The notes beneath the pieces were generated by a model. It was not told where the DNA came from. It made no database searches and was given only the letters and a program-made list of their open reading frames with translations. Both the position numbers and the translations under genes were made by a program. Shown piece after piece: positions 1 through 32,943 of a DNA stretch of 64,000 bases. Where the stretch lies: positions 64,501-128,500 of the forward strand of contig NC_092676.1 in the NCBI RefSeq assembly GCF_964355755.1, given 5' to 3'. The stretch comes from Antedon mediterranea (lineage: Eukaryota; Echinodermata; Crinoidea; Comatulida; Antedonidae). Numbering within the stretch: position 1 is the stretch's first letter; each line of letters starts with the position of its first letter.

Positions 1-191
1 ACCGTTTCCAACTTCCGAACAATGTTGAAATGTAGAAATTATTTTATTATTACTCCTAATTTACACGTTATTATGTTGTGTGTTTGAATACCGAAGTTGT
101 ATGACTTAATTACCGGTACCCATTCTTAGAAATTCTCTTTAATTAAACGTTATAATTTGTCTTGTTTCCCGTAATTTTAACATTATTTGCA
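1..191. other. AT-rich flank, no gene seen
   Basis: AT-rich sequence downstream of the minus-strand GPCR stop codon; it probably holds that gene's 3' UTR. No coding signal or repeat was recognised. Confidence 0.4.
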
Positions 192-1172
192 TTAAAAGCG
201 TGTGTCCAATGATCGACTTGTTGCAGGAGTTGAACTGCTTTTATTTGAAGTACTTGATATCATTAGTCGTCGACAGCGAGTGTACACATCTCTGCTACTA
301 TAACAATATATGAACGGATTAATTGCTGAATTTGATATTACTAATACTTCACCAAACCACGTAAACCAGGCATGTTCATCAATATCCAAAACACCAAAAC
401 CAAGTAGAATAAATTTCAGGATCACCGGTGTCCAACAAATAAGAAATGCTCCAAGTATCAATGCTGTTGTTCTAACTGCTTTGAAATCTTCATATTTGTT
501 ATACTGCGGCGGTATCGCTAGGTTTGTTCGTCTTCGGTGTTTGATTGCTTCTTTTGCAATATTTATATACAGGATAATCATAACAATAAAAATGAAAAAA
601 CATACGTGGCCACTAACAAGCATTTGTACGTTCAGTCCTTCAACACTTAGCTGGTAACAAGAATGAATAACATCTTTTTCTAACTCCCAGCAGTAAGGAA
701 TAAGACCAAATAAAATCGATGTTGCCCATATCCCAACAATTGTAAAGTAAACCTTTCTAGTAGAAACATCAGTTCTATATTTAAAAGGTTTTATTACTGC
801 CATGTAACAGTCAATTGTCAACACAAATATATGCAAAAAAGACGCGAGACCAGTGACCATAAGTGGACCATACATAATCTGACACTCTTCTGAGCTGATG
901 TTATTTAAGTTGCTTCTAGATAAAAATCCACGCATTGCACATGGTACAGATACAGCACCCGTGATGAAGTCAACAAATGCCAAACTGGCAACTAATACTA
1001 TCCTTCCAGTTCGGCGTACATGACATCGGAATATTGCTACTATAATCACTGTATTCTCAAAACAAATTGCACATATTAGAGGTATATAAACCGAGAATAC
1101 AAAGATGATTGAATCTTTAGAATCCATGGCTATCAAGTGGGATTGTGTAATGTTTTCAACGATCGAGTCCAT
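192..1172 (-). CDS. Class A (rhodopsin-like) G-protein-coupled receptor, orphan
   Basis: Intact single-exon ORF of 326 residues for a seven-helix plasma-membrane receptor. Visible class A marks: Asn40 in TM1 (ENTV), the TM2 motif LAFVD ending at Asp68, Cys97 at the start of TM3 paired with Cys172 in extracellular loop 2, CWTP at 246-249 in TM6, and NPFIY at 285-289 in TM7. An N-glycosylation site NIT lies at residue 8. The DRY motif after TM3 is DCY (121-123), so the arginine that normally forms the ionic lock is replaced by cysteine. The tail is short, Ser/Thr-rich and basic. The start chosen is the first ATG of the ORF, giving a short N-terminus typical of aminergic, adenosine or peptide-type receptors. 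The ligand is unknown. Intronless receptors are common in expanded invertebrate GPCR families. The fold assignment is secure; the subfamily is not. Confidence 0.9.
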   Translation of the reverse strand: MDSIVENITQSHLIAMDSKDSIIFVFSVYIPLICAICFENTVIIVAIFRCHVRRTGRIVLVASLAFVDFITGAVSVPCAMRGFLSRSNLNNISSEECQIMYGPLMVTGLASFLHIFVLTIDCYMAVIKPFKYRTDVSTRKVYFTIVGIWATSILFGLIPYCWELEKDVIHSCYQLSVEGLNVQMLVSGHVCFFIFIVMIILYINIAKEAIKHRRRTNLAIPPQYNKYEDFKAVRTTALILGAFLICWTPVILKFILLGFGVLDIDEHAWFTWFGEVLVISNSAINPFIYCYSSRDVYTRCRRLMISSTSNKSSSTPATSRSLDTRF

Positions 1173-1944
1173 TCAGTATTTTCAGTAAATGAGAACGAGA
1201 TATTGTTTAGTTCTATCATCAATAGAAATCCGGATCTTAATTAATAATCTGAGGGTATTTTGCATACATACAAGCTTGTCATTTGCTACAGTAATATCCA
1301 AACGTCACGTATCGTACAATAACCGTCGTCAAGTTACACTCTCGTCGTATCCGCTTATAATTCGATTGCCAGCATTAAGCAATGTCAGGTTACAAGTTAA
1401 ATTAAAAGTTGAAAATAACCATCTCAAGACTAAATAATAAACAGGATCCAAAATTAACGACATCATTTTATTTAATGATTTTGTATGCAGATGATCTACT
1501 AATGCAGCTTACATGATCTTCAATATACACAATACAATCTTAACAGACATAAAGTAGTCATTTTGTATGCAGAAACTACAAAGATGTGGAAGATATAGTA
1601 ATATAATTATAAAACTCCCTTTTATCCCAAAATCCAGAATAAATAAATAATACTTTTATTTTTCAATCAACACCATCATGAATAATTAAGTAGTGAAATA
1701 ATTAGAAAAAACTACATTTCCATTATGAATATATTTGCCACATAGACAACCATATTAGCTGACTACAATAGCTTCAAAAGACAGTGTTTGGTCAACTGCT
1801 GAAACTAAACAGAATAATTTGAAATAAAAAGTTGATAAAGGACATTTCAATCAGTAATGAAGAGATCTGTATAATGTATACACCCTGTAATTATTGATTT
1901 ATATACCTGAAATAATAATCTATCCGCCAGTCGGTTTATATTAA
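1173..1944. other. Intergenic, no gene seen
   Basis: AT-rich sequence upstream of the GPCR start. Short ORFs occur on both strands but show no recognisable protein features. Probably contains the GPCR promoter. Confidence 0.4.
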
Positions 1945-1984
1945 TTTGATTATTACTGTATAATGTATGTAATAATAATCCATC

Positions 1985-2017
<33 letters not shown>

Positions 2018-2058
2018 ATTTGATTATTACTGTATAATGTATGTAATAATAATCCATC

Positions 2059-2091
<33 letters not shown>

Positions 2092-2185
2092 ATTTGATTA
2101 TTACTGAATAATGTATGTAATAATAATCCATCAATAACAATAATAATAATAATAATAATAAATTTGATTATTACTGTATAATGTA
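1945..2185. repeat. Three tandem copies of a ~65-bp unit containing (AAT)n
   Basis: Each copy has a TTTGATTATTACTG core followed by ATGTATG, then an AAT-rich run of variable length. The long minus-strand ORF across it is only the translation of this simple repeat. Confidence 0.85.
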
Positions 2186-2894
2186 TACACCTGTAATAAT
2201 AAACACAAGGTATACAACTACCAATTTTCTCTAATAAAATTATCTTATATTTTTTATAAGGTAGGTTTTGTAAATAATTCTCCATTAATATTACTATTAT
2301 AATGTTTGAACATTTCTGTATTCCAAACCATACAAATTACTTAATGCAGTATCTTTCAATTAAGACACTCTAAATACTTTGGACACAAACATGCCACAAT
2401 GAATCGTACAACTAATTACAGACAGAATAGAGAAAACTTACTTGTTATGTCAAAGATTTTTGTAAAGATAATTTAATATAAATAGTTTACAAATTAATAA
2501 AACAGGCATGAAATACAATTTACAATCCCAGCACAATTAGTCGACAATGATTGCTAAAACATTAATAACTAAATAAAGTTACATTAAGCATGTTTTTTGT
2601 TGTTTAAATACACAATTTGTTTTTAGGAAGATTTCAAATCCAAGATGGTTATTTATGTCAGTTTACTATCTTGCGCCCTCAAACACTAGTAAACAATTAA
2701 CATACCCATAAAATTAATTATTTAAAACACTGGGTCTTCATTATACCATGGAGTAATTAATTATTACTCCATGATTATACGATATATGTGCTCGCTGTGT
2801 GTAAATGAATTCACTTACTTCCACCACATATTAGTATCATACATAGCAGGCACATAAAAGTAAGCTTCAAGTTTAAAATGTAGTTAAAATGTCT

Positions 2895-23241
<20,347 letters not shown>

Positions 23242-25022
23242 TATACTACCAAAGTTGTCAAATAAACAAAATTCTATTTAATCACTCACATATACAGTAC
23301 ACTATAATGATTTGAGATTTGTTACTTGCAGTAGCCACGTTGTTGTGATGATGGTTTGAAATTTAGGATGACCCACGGTGTTGTAATCAGCTGAGATAAG
23401 GTCACTCCTTAATCATCTTGATACACACTGCAACATAGAGTCTGAAATTCAGATCTGCAATTGAGCATGTCTGATGAACTCAATTATTTATGCTTTAGAT
23501 TATTGATCAGTAGTCACATCCAAACGTGCATCCAAACTCTGCATCTGTTTATGCATGCCTTGACGATGGAGCATCCCACAATCCAAATAGGTAATTTAAA
23601 TGACTCATATACTGCTTGCAAGTCTTTGTTGTGCAGAAACAATTAAAATACTAAGCTTTGAATAATCTAGTAAATACAATCCTAAATGCATTAAGTAAAA
23701 CAATCAACCACATGTCATTTTCACAGCGTAATATAGATCGTTGTACAGAGAAGAGTGTCAAAAATTAATGTTCAAAAAGTAAAGAAAAACTTATGCTAAT
23801 CAACTATGTTTATTTAGTTTTAGGTTATCACGATTTAGCTAAATGTACAACTCTACAATGAAGTATTCCAACAAAGACAGCCTCAAGCATAATTAGGCAG
23901 ACATAGGAGAAAGCATTTATTACATTATTTCTTTACAGTATGAAACCTTTGTAGTATTTTAAGCTCATTACAATGCAATGATTACAGAACAAAATGTGTT
24001 TATAAATTATAGTCAAAGGAAAATAGGGAACTATTGCAAATCAAAACATATTCACAGTTTACAAACTAAGTAATTGTAGGTAAAGATATTTTTTTTTAAT
24101 TTATATTTTAAATGTTAAAGAGATTTACCAGTACCAGTTTTTCAAACAAAAATAAAAAATATCAGTGATGAAGTTTCCAATCTTGATATATGACGACCTG
24201 ATTGGGTAAAGATTTGGTTTTAATATTCCATTATCATAATATGACTTAATTAATATCATGAAAAAGTAAATTGGAACAATTTCATTTTTCAAAATTCAAG
24301 AAGCCTATTATCTGAGAAAATCTACATTGAGATAATAAAAAAACAACTTTTGTGACAGTAGCAAATATCCTTTCGTGGACGTCTTTAGGCCTAGCTACTA
24401 GTAACATACAAACATTGTACGTTAGCTATACAGTAGGCCTAGTCTGACCTTGGCTGTATTGATTGTCTTTCTGTTTTTGCCAGAATCCGTTACACAATTT
24501 GGGGAAAACCCGGTATTTTTGCTGAAATTTATCAATCGAAAGTGGGTGAGTCACAGAAAAACGAAAATATCAATCTGTGCACAATGCATGTTGGGATTTA
24601 TAGCGGGCTAGATAAATTTTCTCTCTCTCTCTCTCTTTTACATTCCACATAAATTGGTTTTTTTTCTCTATTTTTCAAAATTATTAGAATCAACGTTTAA
24701 AGAAAAAAAAAGTTATCACAATAGGACCATATAGTATTTATTTTTACATTAAATGTAGTTTGTGACCTTAAATTAGATCTAAAATACGTACAGTAGAGAA
24801 TTGGGCTTTAATAGAGCAACTAGCAATGGTTAGGGGCTTTTTTTAAGGCCACCCAATCTCAGTCTCGGTTCAAACAAAAATTCTTTTTCGAAATCGAATA
24901 AACACCATCCAACAAAATGCAGATACAGTTATATAGGGTTGTTTGAATTTGATTGATTTGAAAAATGATCTTATTAAATAAACTAAACCCAAAATGTACA
25001 TTAATCAGATAAGTTCTACATA
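23242..25022. other. Upstream region of the CRMP/DHPase gene, no gene seen
   Basis: AT-rich DNA, presumably holding the long-isoform promoter and 5' UTR. A pyrimidine CT run lies at 24622-24640. No coding signal was recognised. Confidence 0.4.
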
Positions 25023-25962
25023 GGGCCCGTTTCTGCTGCCAACCCAAAATATACCGTATAAATATACCGTATAAATATACCGTATATATACCGTATATGA
25101 AATTCGTGCACCGTTTCCGCTGCACATACTTCGTGGGTGGGTTGTAAAAAAGTTGGCTTTCATTACCCAAAATGCATTTCGTGAGACGGAAGTATGGATT
25201 GACCTCGTGTAGTGAGGTTTTTACCTACCGGTACATGCTGACAAAAACAAAACAATGATGGTTTCTCAAAACGTCGTAGCATTGCTTTCTATTTTAAATC
25301 TAATGAGCAGAAGTGGCAACGAATTTACACCGCACATACAAGCACAATCTAGAAATGTCCCTATAAATAAACTCTGTTATTCAAATTGAGTTTATATTAT
25401 GCTATATTATCCTATATTGCCGTTTTAATTTCCATTTTCTATTATACAGTATTTTACCATGATTTTACATCACGTTGTTGTCGTGTAAGAACATTCGATT
25501 TATTGTAATTAAAATCTCGGTATCTCTTCTGTTGCCATGCAGTCTCCCCCCAACCTTCGCTTCCCCCCACAATTGAATTGCAAAAATAGTGATTTGTTCG
25601 GTCCACAGTGACATTTTGATCTGTTGCTTGCTTTTACACGTGTGTTTCAACTTTCAATGCAGCAGAAAAACCAAAACAAACGCGTCGCGCTCTGTTAGTT
25701 TTTGACCTCGTGTCATGAGTCGCAGTTGTCGGGTCACATTTACGGTGTATTTTGAGTGCAGCAGAAACGGGGAACGAAATATACGGTACATTTTGGAATA
25801 TACCGTATAATATCCACAAACGAAGGGGATATTTATGCAGTATATATACCGCAAATATATACGGTATATTTTTTATGAGACCCATTTCTGCTGCCAAAAA
25901 ATATACCGTATATAAAATATACCGTATATATACGGCATATTTTTGGCAGCAGAAACGGGGCC
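25023..25962. mobile_element. PIF/Harbinger-like non-autonomous element, copy 1 (940 bp)
   Basis: Ends GGGCCCGTTTCTGCTGCCAA and, inverted, GGCCCCGTTTCTGCTGCCAA, flanked by ATA on each side (25020-25022, 25963-25965). Both ends carry palindromic ATATACCGTATA tracts; the right end is an 85-bp near-perfect hairpin. Further internal copies of the TTTCTGCTGC and GCAGCAGAAACGGGG motifs suggest nesting or internal duplication. The small ORFs inside are not transposase. Confidence 0.8.
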
Positions 25963-27502
25963 ATACAGTACTTCTACTATGCTCATTAGTGTCAGTCCAA
26001 ATTAATTACACTAAGTAACAGGATTATTCATTCTCATTAAAAGTAAAAAATTTCAAATGAGTCACAAATTATCAGGAGAATCATCAGCAAGACATAGCTT
26101 GAAGATGTAAGTTGCTGAGACTCTGGTAAGGAGGTGGGGTGTCTGATGATGGGAACATGAGAATAGTATAACAAGTGAAAAAATAGGTGTATTGTGATGG
26201 CAGTATTTTGCAAGTTGAATTGGCTGAAGGAGAACTTAGACATAAGTAACAGTACAACATGAGTAGAATGGTGGCAGTGTGCAGAATGAGTTTATTTTTC
26301 ATCTATCTTGTCTAGACTGAACTAACATGTGTAGCTAACTTGATGACATACAGAGATAAATTTTTAATGTATTTTTAAAATTTCATTAAAATTATCTTTA
26401 TCACAATAATCACCTATAATTCATTAAAGTGATGAATACTTGAGTATATGAAATGAAGGTTTTTAATTCTTTTTTTTAAATTCTTTATATTAATCGTGGT
26501 GGCATTGGAGTTAGGACAATAATGCTCAACAACAAATGCATCTTTTATTGTTTTTCTACTTACAGTATTTCTGAGTCATTACCATACTGTATTTATATAT
26601 TTGTTTTATTTGGAGGTTCAGACCTAAAGCCAGCTGATTGCAATCACCACACACATTTTATTATTATTTATAGCAAAAAAATTATTTACTGTGTTATATT
26701 TCTGTGTGAAATAATCTGAAACTGAAAGTGAATTGAACTGAAATATAAATCAGAACAGTATGTCAGATAATCTTTATGTAGAGGAAATAATCATAAAGCA
26801 AGCTATTATCAAATCAGGTAATTAACATAAATTATGATGTTTTTGTAATTCATGAATACTGATCATGAGAGTAGGGTAGATTAAGCATCACAGGTGTACT
26901 GAACATCATATCTATTAATCGTTAACATGACAGCCACTTCACTAACTGAATATTATTATTTTTAATAAATAATTCACAAATAATTACTTTCCAAATTAGA
27001 TCTATTTATAATATTATTATGAATGACACTGATAAAATGAATCATGATTTGAATCAAACATAAAGGATAATGTGCAAATATAATCCACTAGAGGGAGGTA
27101 TACATGTGATATGAATGCACACATTTACTGTGTAGCATTTCATGAATGTACACGCATACAGTTTGTTCAAAATGCTTCTTTTAGTTTTTGCGTTAGGTTT
27201 TTAAAAATTGGCTGTATCTAGCTAATTATTCATATATATATATGTATATATAATACAGTTTAATGATTTTAAATTTGATTAGATATTCATTTCTTTACAC
27301 ACCATGGCGATGATCTAGAGGGCTCTCTTTGTTATTCTTTCTATCACAATATAGCAGCACTAGCTTGCATCGTAGCTAATTGTGTAGATGATGACAATTA
27401 TAATACAAAATTTATTTAATAAATTACCATTTTGAAACTTTTAAAAGACCTAACCTTAACATGACTAATTCATATAGTTACAGTTTTGAGAAAATATGGA
27501 GG
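25963..27502. other. Intergenic, no gene seen
   Basis: AT-rich sequence between the two PIF/Harbinger-like copies. A TA microsatellite lies at 27231-27250. No gene was recognised. Confidence 0.4.
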
Positions 27503-27648
27503 TAAAAATATTATTTTGTTTGGGTGAAGGGAGTACAGCAAAATATTATTTTGTTTGGGTGAAGGGAGTACAGCAAAATATTATTTTGTTTGGGTGAAGG
27601 GAGTACAGTAAAATATTATTTTGTTTGGGTGAAGGGAGTACAGCAAAA
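27503..27648. repeat. Four tandem copies of a 35-36-bp unit
   Basis: The unit begins AAAATATTATTTTGTTTGGG and ends GAAGGGAGTACAGC. Copies are nearly identical. No function is apparent. Confidence 0.9.
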
Positions 27649-27919
27649 TTACCAATGCAGAGACGCTGCAAGATGTTGTGGGAATTTAACACAGCATGCC
27701 TCTCATATTGATCAGGTTACCAATTTCATAATTGTAATTACATCATATGCTTCACAAAATAGTAATGTGATTTCCATTACATTATACTGATAAATAATAA
27801 CAATACTTTGGTTTAAACATACAATACACATAAATAAATCTGCTTTTTCATTAAATTTATTACCCATTAACAATGTATGTTGGCTAAAAACCCATGTATT
27901 CTTAGATTATAGCTTATAT

Positions 27920-28850
27920 GGGCCCATTTCTGCTGCCAACCCAAAATATACCGTATAAATATACCGTATAATTTATACCGTATATATACCGTATATGAAA
28001 TTCGTGCACCGTTTCCGCTGCACATACTTCGTGGGTGGGTTGTAAAAAAGTTGGCTTTCATTACCCAAAATGCATTTCGTGAGACGGAAGTATGGATTGA
28101 CCTCGTGTAGTGAGGTTTTTACCTACCGGTACATGCTGACAAAAACAAAACAATGATGGTTTCTCAAAACGTCGTAGCATTGCTTTCTATTTTAAATCTA
28201 ATGAGCAGAAGTGGCAACGAATTTACACCGCACATACAAGCACAATCTAGAAATGTCCCTATAAATAAACTCTGTTATTCAAATTGAGTTTATATTATGC
28301 TATATTATCCTATATTGCCGTTTTAATTTCCATTTTCGATTATACAGTATTTTACCATGATTTTACATCACGTTGTTGTCGTGTAAGAACATTCGATTTA
28401 TTGTAATTAAAATCTCGGTATCTCTTCTGTTGCCATGCAGTCTCCCCCCAACCTTCGCTTCCCCCCACAATTGAATTGCAAAAATAGTGATTTGTTCGGT
28501 CCACAGTGACATTTTGATCTGTTGCTTGCTTTACACGTGTGTTTCAACTTTCAATGCAGCAGAAAAACCAAAACAAACGCGTCGCGCTCTGTTAGTTTTT
28601 GACCTCGTGTCATGAGTCGGGTCACATTTACGGTATATTTTGAGTGCAGCAGAAACGGGGAACGAAATATACGGTATATTTTGGAATATACCGTATAATA
28701 TCCACAAACGATGGGGATATTTATGCAGTATATATACCGCAAATATATACGGTATATTTTTTATGAGACCCATTTCTGCTGCCAAAAAATATACCGTATA
28801 TAAAATATACCGTATATATACGGTATATTTTTGGCAGCAGAAACGGGGCC
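27920..28850. mobile_element. PIF/Harbinger-like non-autonomous element, copy 2 (931 bp)
   Basis: Same orientation and almost the same sequence as 25023-25962, with a few small indels. Ends GGGCCCATTTCTGCTGCCAA and inverted GGCCCCGTTTCTGCTGCCAA, flanked by TAT on each side. The different target duplication (TAT versus ATA) shows it is a separate insertion and not a segmental duplication. Confidence 0.8.
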
Positions 28851-28987
28851 TATGAGGCTAGATATTCACTGTTTTTATTAGTAATAACACTACAGCATGA
28901 TGACATTCAATTTTAAACAAAATGCATGTGAAAATTGAAATGAAATTAATTCTCACAGTACTATCATAATGTTCATTATAAAAATCT

Positions 28988-29087
28988 NNNNNNNNNNNNN
29001 NNNNNNNNNNNNNNNNNNNNNNNNNNNNNNNNNNNNNNNNNNNNNNNNNNNNNNNNNNNNNNNNNNNNNNNNNNNNNNNNNNNNNNN
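28988..29087. other. Assembly gap (100 N)
   Basis: Exactly 100 unknown bases, the usual placeholder for a scaffold join of unknown size. It starts 137 bp after the second PIF/Harbinger-like copy. Confidence 0.99.
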
Positions 29088-31068
29088 AGAAACTATATCT
29101 ACAGTACACAATGGAAGTATAACTCCATGACCTACACCAAACAGTAGTGTAGGCCTAGTATACAAACATAAATAATTCATCAATGCTTGTAATATTAATA
29201 TGCAGCAATACATTTAATAACATTTTCATTATTGTTGTAGGAAGGTACAAATTATGCTATATTAAAAATTCTAGAGAACATGTTAATGTACATCCCTAAT
29301 TTGCTAATACCTCAATCTACAAACTTACCATGTTTACAGTCAGATTTGTAGAAAAGAAAAATGATGATGATGATTTGATGAGAAATAAGAAGAGAGTGTA
29401 GGCCTACAGCAGCAGCACAAGGTACAAGTTCACCCCTAGACAGCTCTTTGGACTATCTCATTCCGTCTTAAGGGAGGTTGATTTTAACACCATTTTACAC
29501 AACTGTAAATCTAATCAACAAGAATGCTAACCATTTTTGATTGGTCAGATCAGCATACTGTATATGTTATATCTGTGAATAGGACTTAATTGATAATTGT
29601 TTTTTAATGAATGCTTGAAGTTGAACTTACATAAAATCAATTTTTCTTTGAATATGTAATATGATCTTGTACTTGTACCACCAAGCACAGAAGTGATGCC
29701 AATCAAAATGTGCCCTATTCTCTGTGTTGCTATGACAATAATACACACAGTGCAGAAGTGTTGTTTGAACAACCCCCTGTACTTCTAAGTTTTTGTCAAG
29801 ATATTTTTGTCAATTTCATCCATGCATTTAAAGACAATTTTTACAGCTTAATTCACACAATGCAGTAGCAATTAAACAGCCCTAATAAAACAGTGGTATA
29901 GACTACTTTAAGAGATTTCCAGGGAACGCTTTAAAATAATATAATCTACTGTAATTATAATCGAATATAATTTTACAACTGTACTGTATCTTGACAGTGA
30001 CTGGTAGGCCTATTATAAACTACTTGGCCTACTTTTATTTATGTTTTAAAGAGTATACTATAATTTTACAAATATACCTTGATAGGCACTTAATTGTCTA
30101 TACTAGAGGGAGTATATACTATAATTTTACGACTCCCTGGATATTCTTATAAACTAATATTAATAATATATTATTTTAAATTCATTGCAACATTTAGTAT
30201 TATTTTTCATAGATTAAAGTCTTTGACTGTTTTGACTTTCTTAACAAGTTTATCAATATTATATCATATTATTAAATTGAATAATTAATTTAGAAATCTA
30301 CCATGAAGCACTAGTGATTGATAATGATCACTCAAGCATATAACACCAAATTTGATCTCGTAAATCAATCGATTTAAATCACATTATTTGATGCAATTAT
30401 GTTTAATGGGATTGGCATGGGATTGGCCCTTGGGCAATCCAATGCCAGCAAGCAATTGGATATGAGTGTTAATTATACTGTACATATACATGTCTTATAA
30501 TTATAAGAACTTTTTCACAAATCTCTCTTATTTCATTACACTGTGCTTTTTAAAACTTCAAAATGATATGTGTATTTTGCCTATAGCTGTCACCAAATGG
30601 TCGGATAGATAATGAACCATACATAAGTTATATACTATTACTATAGCCATGCTTTTGCCTGGCCTGCTTGCTACCCATCTTGGAGGAAAATAATTTTATA
30701 CCTCCATGGCTGCTTGAAAAGATTAATATAATACTGCTAAAAGTAGTGAAAATGAAGTTAAAAACGATAGCAATAACATAATCAATATATATTACTGACC
30801 ATTGCTGTTGGATCTTGAAAGAAAAGCTTGTGGTTTAAATTGAAGTTTCGCGCGAATTCAGGACACCTGCTCAGAGTGTGTGTGTGTGTCGACGAGCATT
30901 GCAAAGATAAGACTGTCGTGTCGTCCATTGAGTATTTAAAAAATGTGTTTACCGCCCTCATGCGGTAGGGAAGGGGATATAGTCTCTTTCACTCGACTCT
31001 CTCTAGACTAGACTTATGGCATGGTTTGGTAAAAAAGCAAAGAGTAAAATAAAATAAAGAGAATAAGG
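29088..31068. other. Intergenic and MRPS21 upstream region, no gene seen
   Basis: AT-rich until about 30800, then richer in CpG (for example around 30848-30960), which fits a promoter for MRPS21. No other coding signal was recognised. Confidence 0.4.
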
Positions 31069-31764
31069 ATGGCTAGACATTTGAAGTTTGTAGCAAGGAC
31101 AGTATTTGTACAAAATGGAGAGGTTGATGCTGCATACCGAACTCTAAATAGGTAGGTCTAATCTAGGCCTACTATACTGTCTGTATGTAGTTCGGTCGTC
31201 GCCGCCAAGGGCTGGTGGTGCTGGCTATCTTCAAATACAGAGTAGACTAGGCCTAGCAATATTTGTATGGATCGTGCACTGGTTGTCTAATACAAAATAA
31301 TTCCCAATGTATTACAATAAACCCTATCCGAGTTTTTGTGGGTTTACCAACAAACATAATAAACTGTAGGCCTAGCTAGTAACATCATCATCTCAGTCAG
31401 TTTTTTAATTAAGTGTCTTCGCTGATGGTGTACATTATTATCAACACAACAGTGTCTTATTATTATTATATCGTTACCACTTGACCACATAAAATAATGT
31501 ATAATGATCAATTCAGTTTCATAGTTTACATTTTGTGAAATTATTAGGTGTATATGAAACTAATATTTTATTATTTAATCTTTCAGTATCCTCTTCAGAG
31601 ATGGTATAATTGACACAGTGAAACGAGGTCGGTATTATGAAAAACCGTGCCAGAAACGACGTCGACTTCAGTATGAAAATGTTAAAAGAATTTACAATCA
31701 AGAAATGACTCGAAAAGTAAACTTTATTATGAAGAAAAATAGAACTGATCCTTGGCCTATATAA
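31069..31764 (+). CDS. MRPS21: Mitochondrial small ribosomal subunit protein bS21m
   Basis: Component of the mitochondrial 28S ribosomal subunit. Two coding exons: 31069-31151 ([20 protein letters not shown], then AAYRTLN) and 31587-31764, joined across AATAG|GTAGGT...TTTCAG|TATCC. The 86-residue product shows the family signatures [27 protein letters not shown] and DPW near the end, and is within one residue of the human protein's length. The basic stretch CQKRRR contacts rRNA in the family. It is convergent with MFSD5, and two tandem arrays fill the space between them. Confidence 0.96.
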
Positions 31765-31934
31765 AGAATTCATAAAAAATGTATTACAACAGAAAAGTTG
31801 GTTTAATTCACAAGATGTTATAAGTGGAGTGTTGGACCAGAAAACAACTTGGTGTGATTGAAGTTAAACCAAGTAGATTATTGAAAAGAACTGATGTAAT
31901 GAACTATTGAAAAAACACAAGATTACAACAAAAA

Positions 31935-32130
31935 TCAATTAAATAAACCAAATGATGTACTGTACTCTGTAGTGTTTATTGTGATAAATATCGCAATCAA
32001 TTAAATAAACCAAATGATGTACTGTACTCTGTAGTGTTTATTGTGATAAATATCGCAATCAATTAAATAAACCAAATGATGTACTGTACTCTGTAGTGTT
32101 TATTGTGATAAATATCGCAAACAATTAAAT
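31935..32130. repeat. Three tandem copies of a 62-bp unit
   Basis: The unit begins TCAATTAAATAAACCAAATG and ends GATAAATATCGCAA. It lies just downstream of the MRPS21 stop and contains AATAAA, so each copy may carry a poly(A) signal for MRPS21. Confidence 0.9.
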
Positions 32131-32384
32131 AAAGTAACTGTACCATAAAATATTTCAAACAAATATGAAAATAAATTTGTTACAGTTTGAAAATGTCTTT
32201 CTTGCCAGTTACTGTACACAGCTGTTACATAAGCAACAATTAATATAATATTACTGTATTTAATATATGAACCAATTTGTTCAATGAAAAAAAATAAATT
32301 AGTAACGGTGTACAAAATGCCTATTTCAAATTTCTCCTCTTGCACGTGACTATACTTTTGGGAAATATGTACAAATAAAATACT

Positions 32385-32915
32385 GTGAGTGCAATATTAT
32401 ACAGTAGTTGCATTATACAGTATAACACAGTAGTTACATTATACAGTATAACACAGTAGTTGCATTATACAGTATATAACACAGTAGTTGCATTATACAG
32501 TATATAACACAGTAGTTGCATTATACAGTATATAACAAAGTAGTTGCATTATACAGTATATAACAAAGTAGTTGCATTATACAGTATAACACAGTAGTTG
32601 CATTATACAGTATAACACAGTAGTTGCATTATACAGTATAACACAGTAGTTGCATTATACAGTATAACACAGTAGTTACATTATACAGTATAACACAGTA
32701 GTTGCATTATACAGTATAACACAGTAGTTGCATTATACAGTATAACACAGTAGTTACATTATACAGTATAACACAGTAGTTACATTATACAGTAACACAG
32801 TAGTTACATTATACAGTAACACAGTAGTTACATTATACAGTATAACACAGTAGTTACATTATACAGTATAACACAGTAGTTACATTATACAGTATAACAC
32901 AGTAGTTACATTATA
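32385..32915. repeat. 25-28-bp minisatellite, about 20 copies
   Basis: The unit is around CACAGTAGTTGCATTATACA followed by GTATAA, with G/A variation in GTTRCATT. It ends about 30 bp before the stop codon of MFSD5 and probably forms part of that gene's 3' UTR or downstream DNA. Confidence 0.95.
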
Positions 32916-32943
32916 CATTTTAAAAATAAAAGTATAACAGGAT

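Noticed and set aside
25634-26018. Protein-coding gene inside the PIF/Harbinger-like copy
   Set aside because: The same small ORFs recur in the second copy with frame changes and show no transposase motifs.
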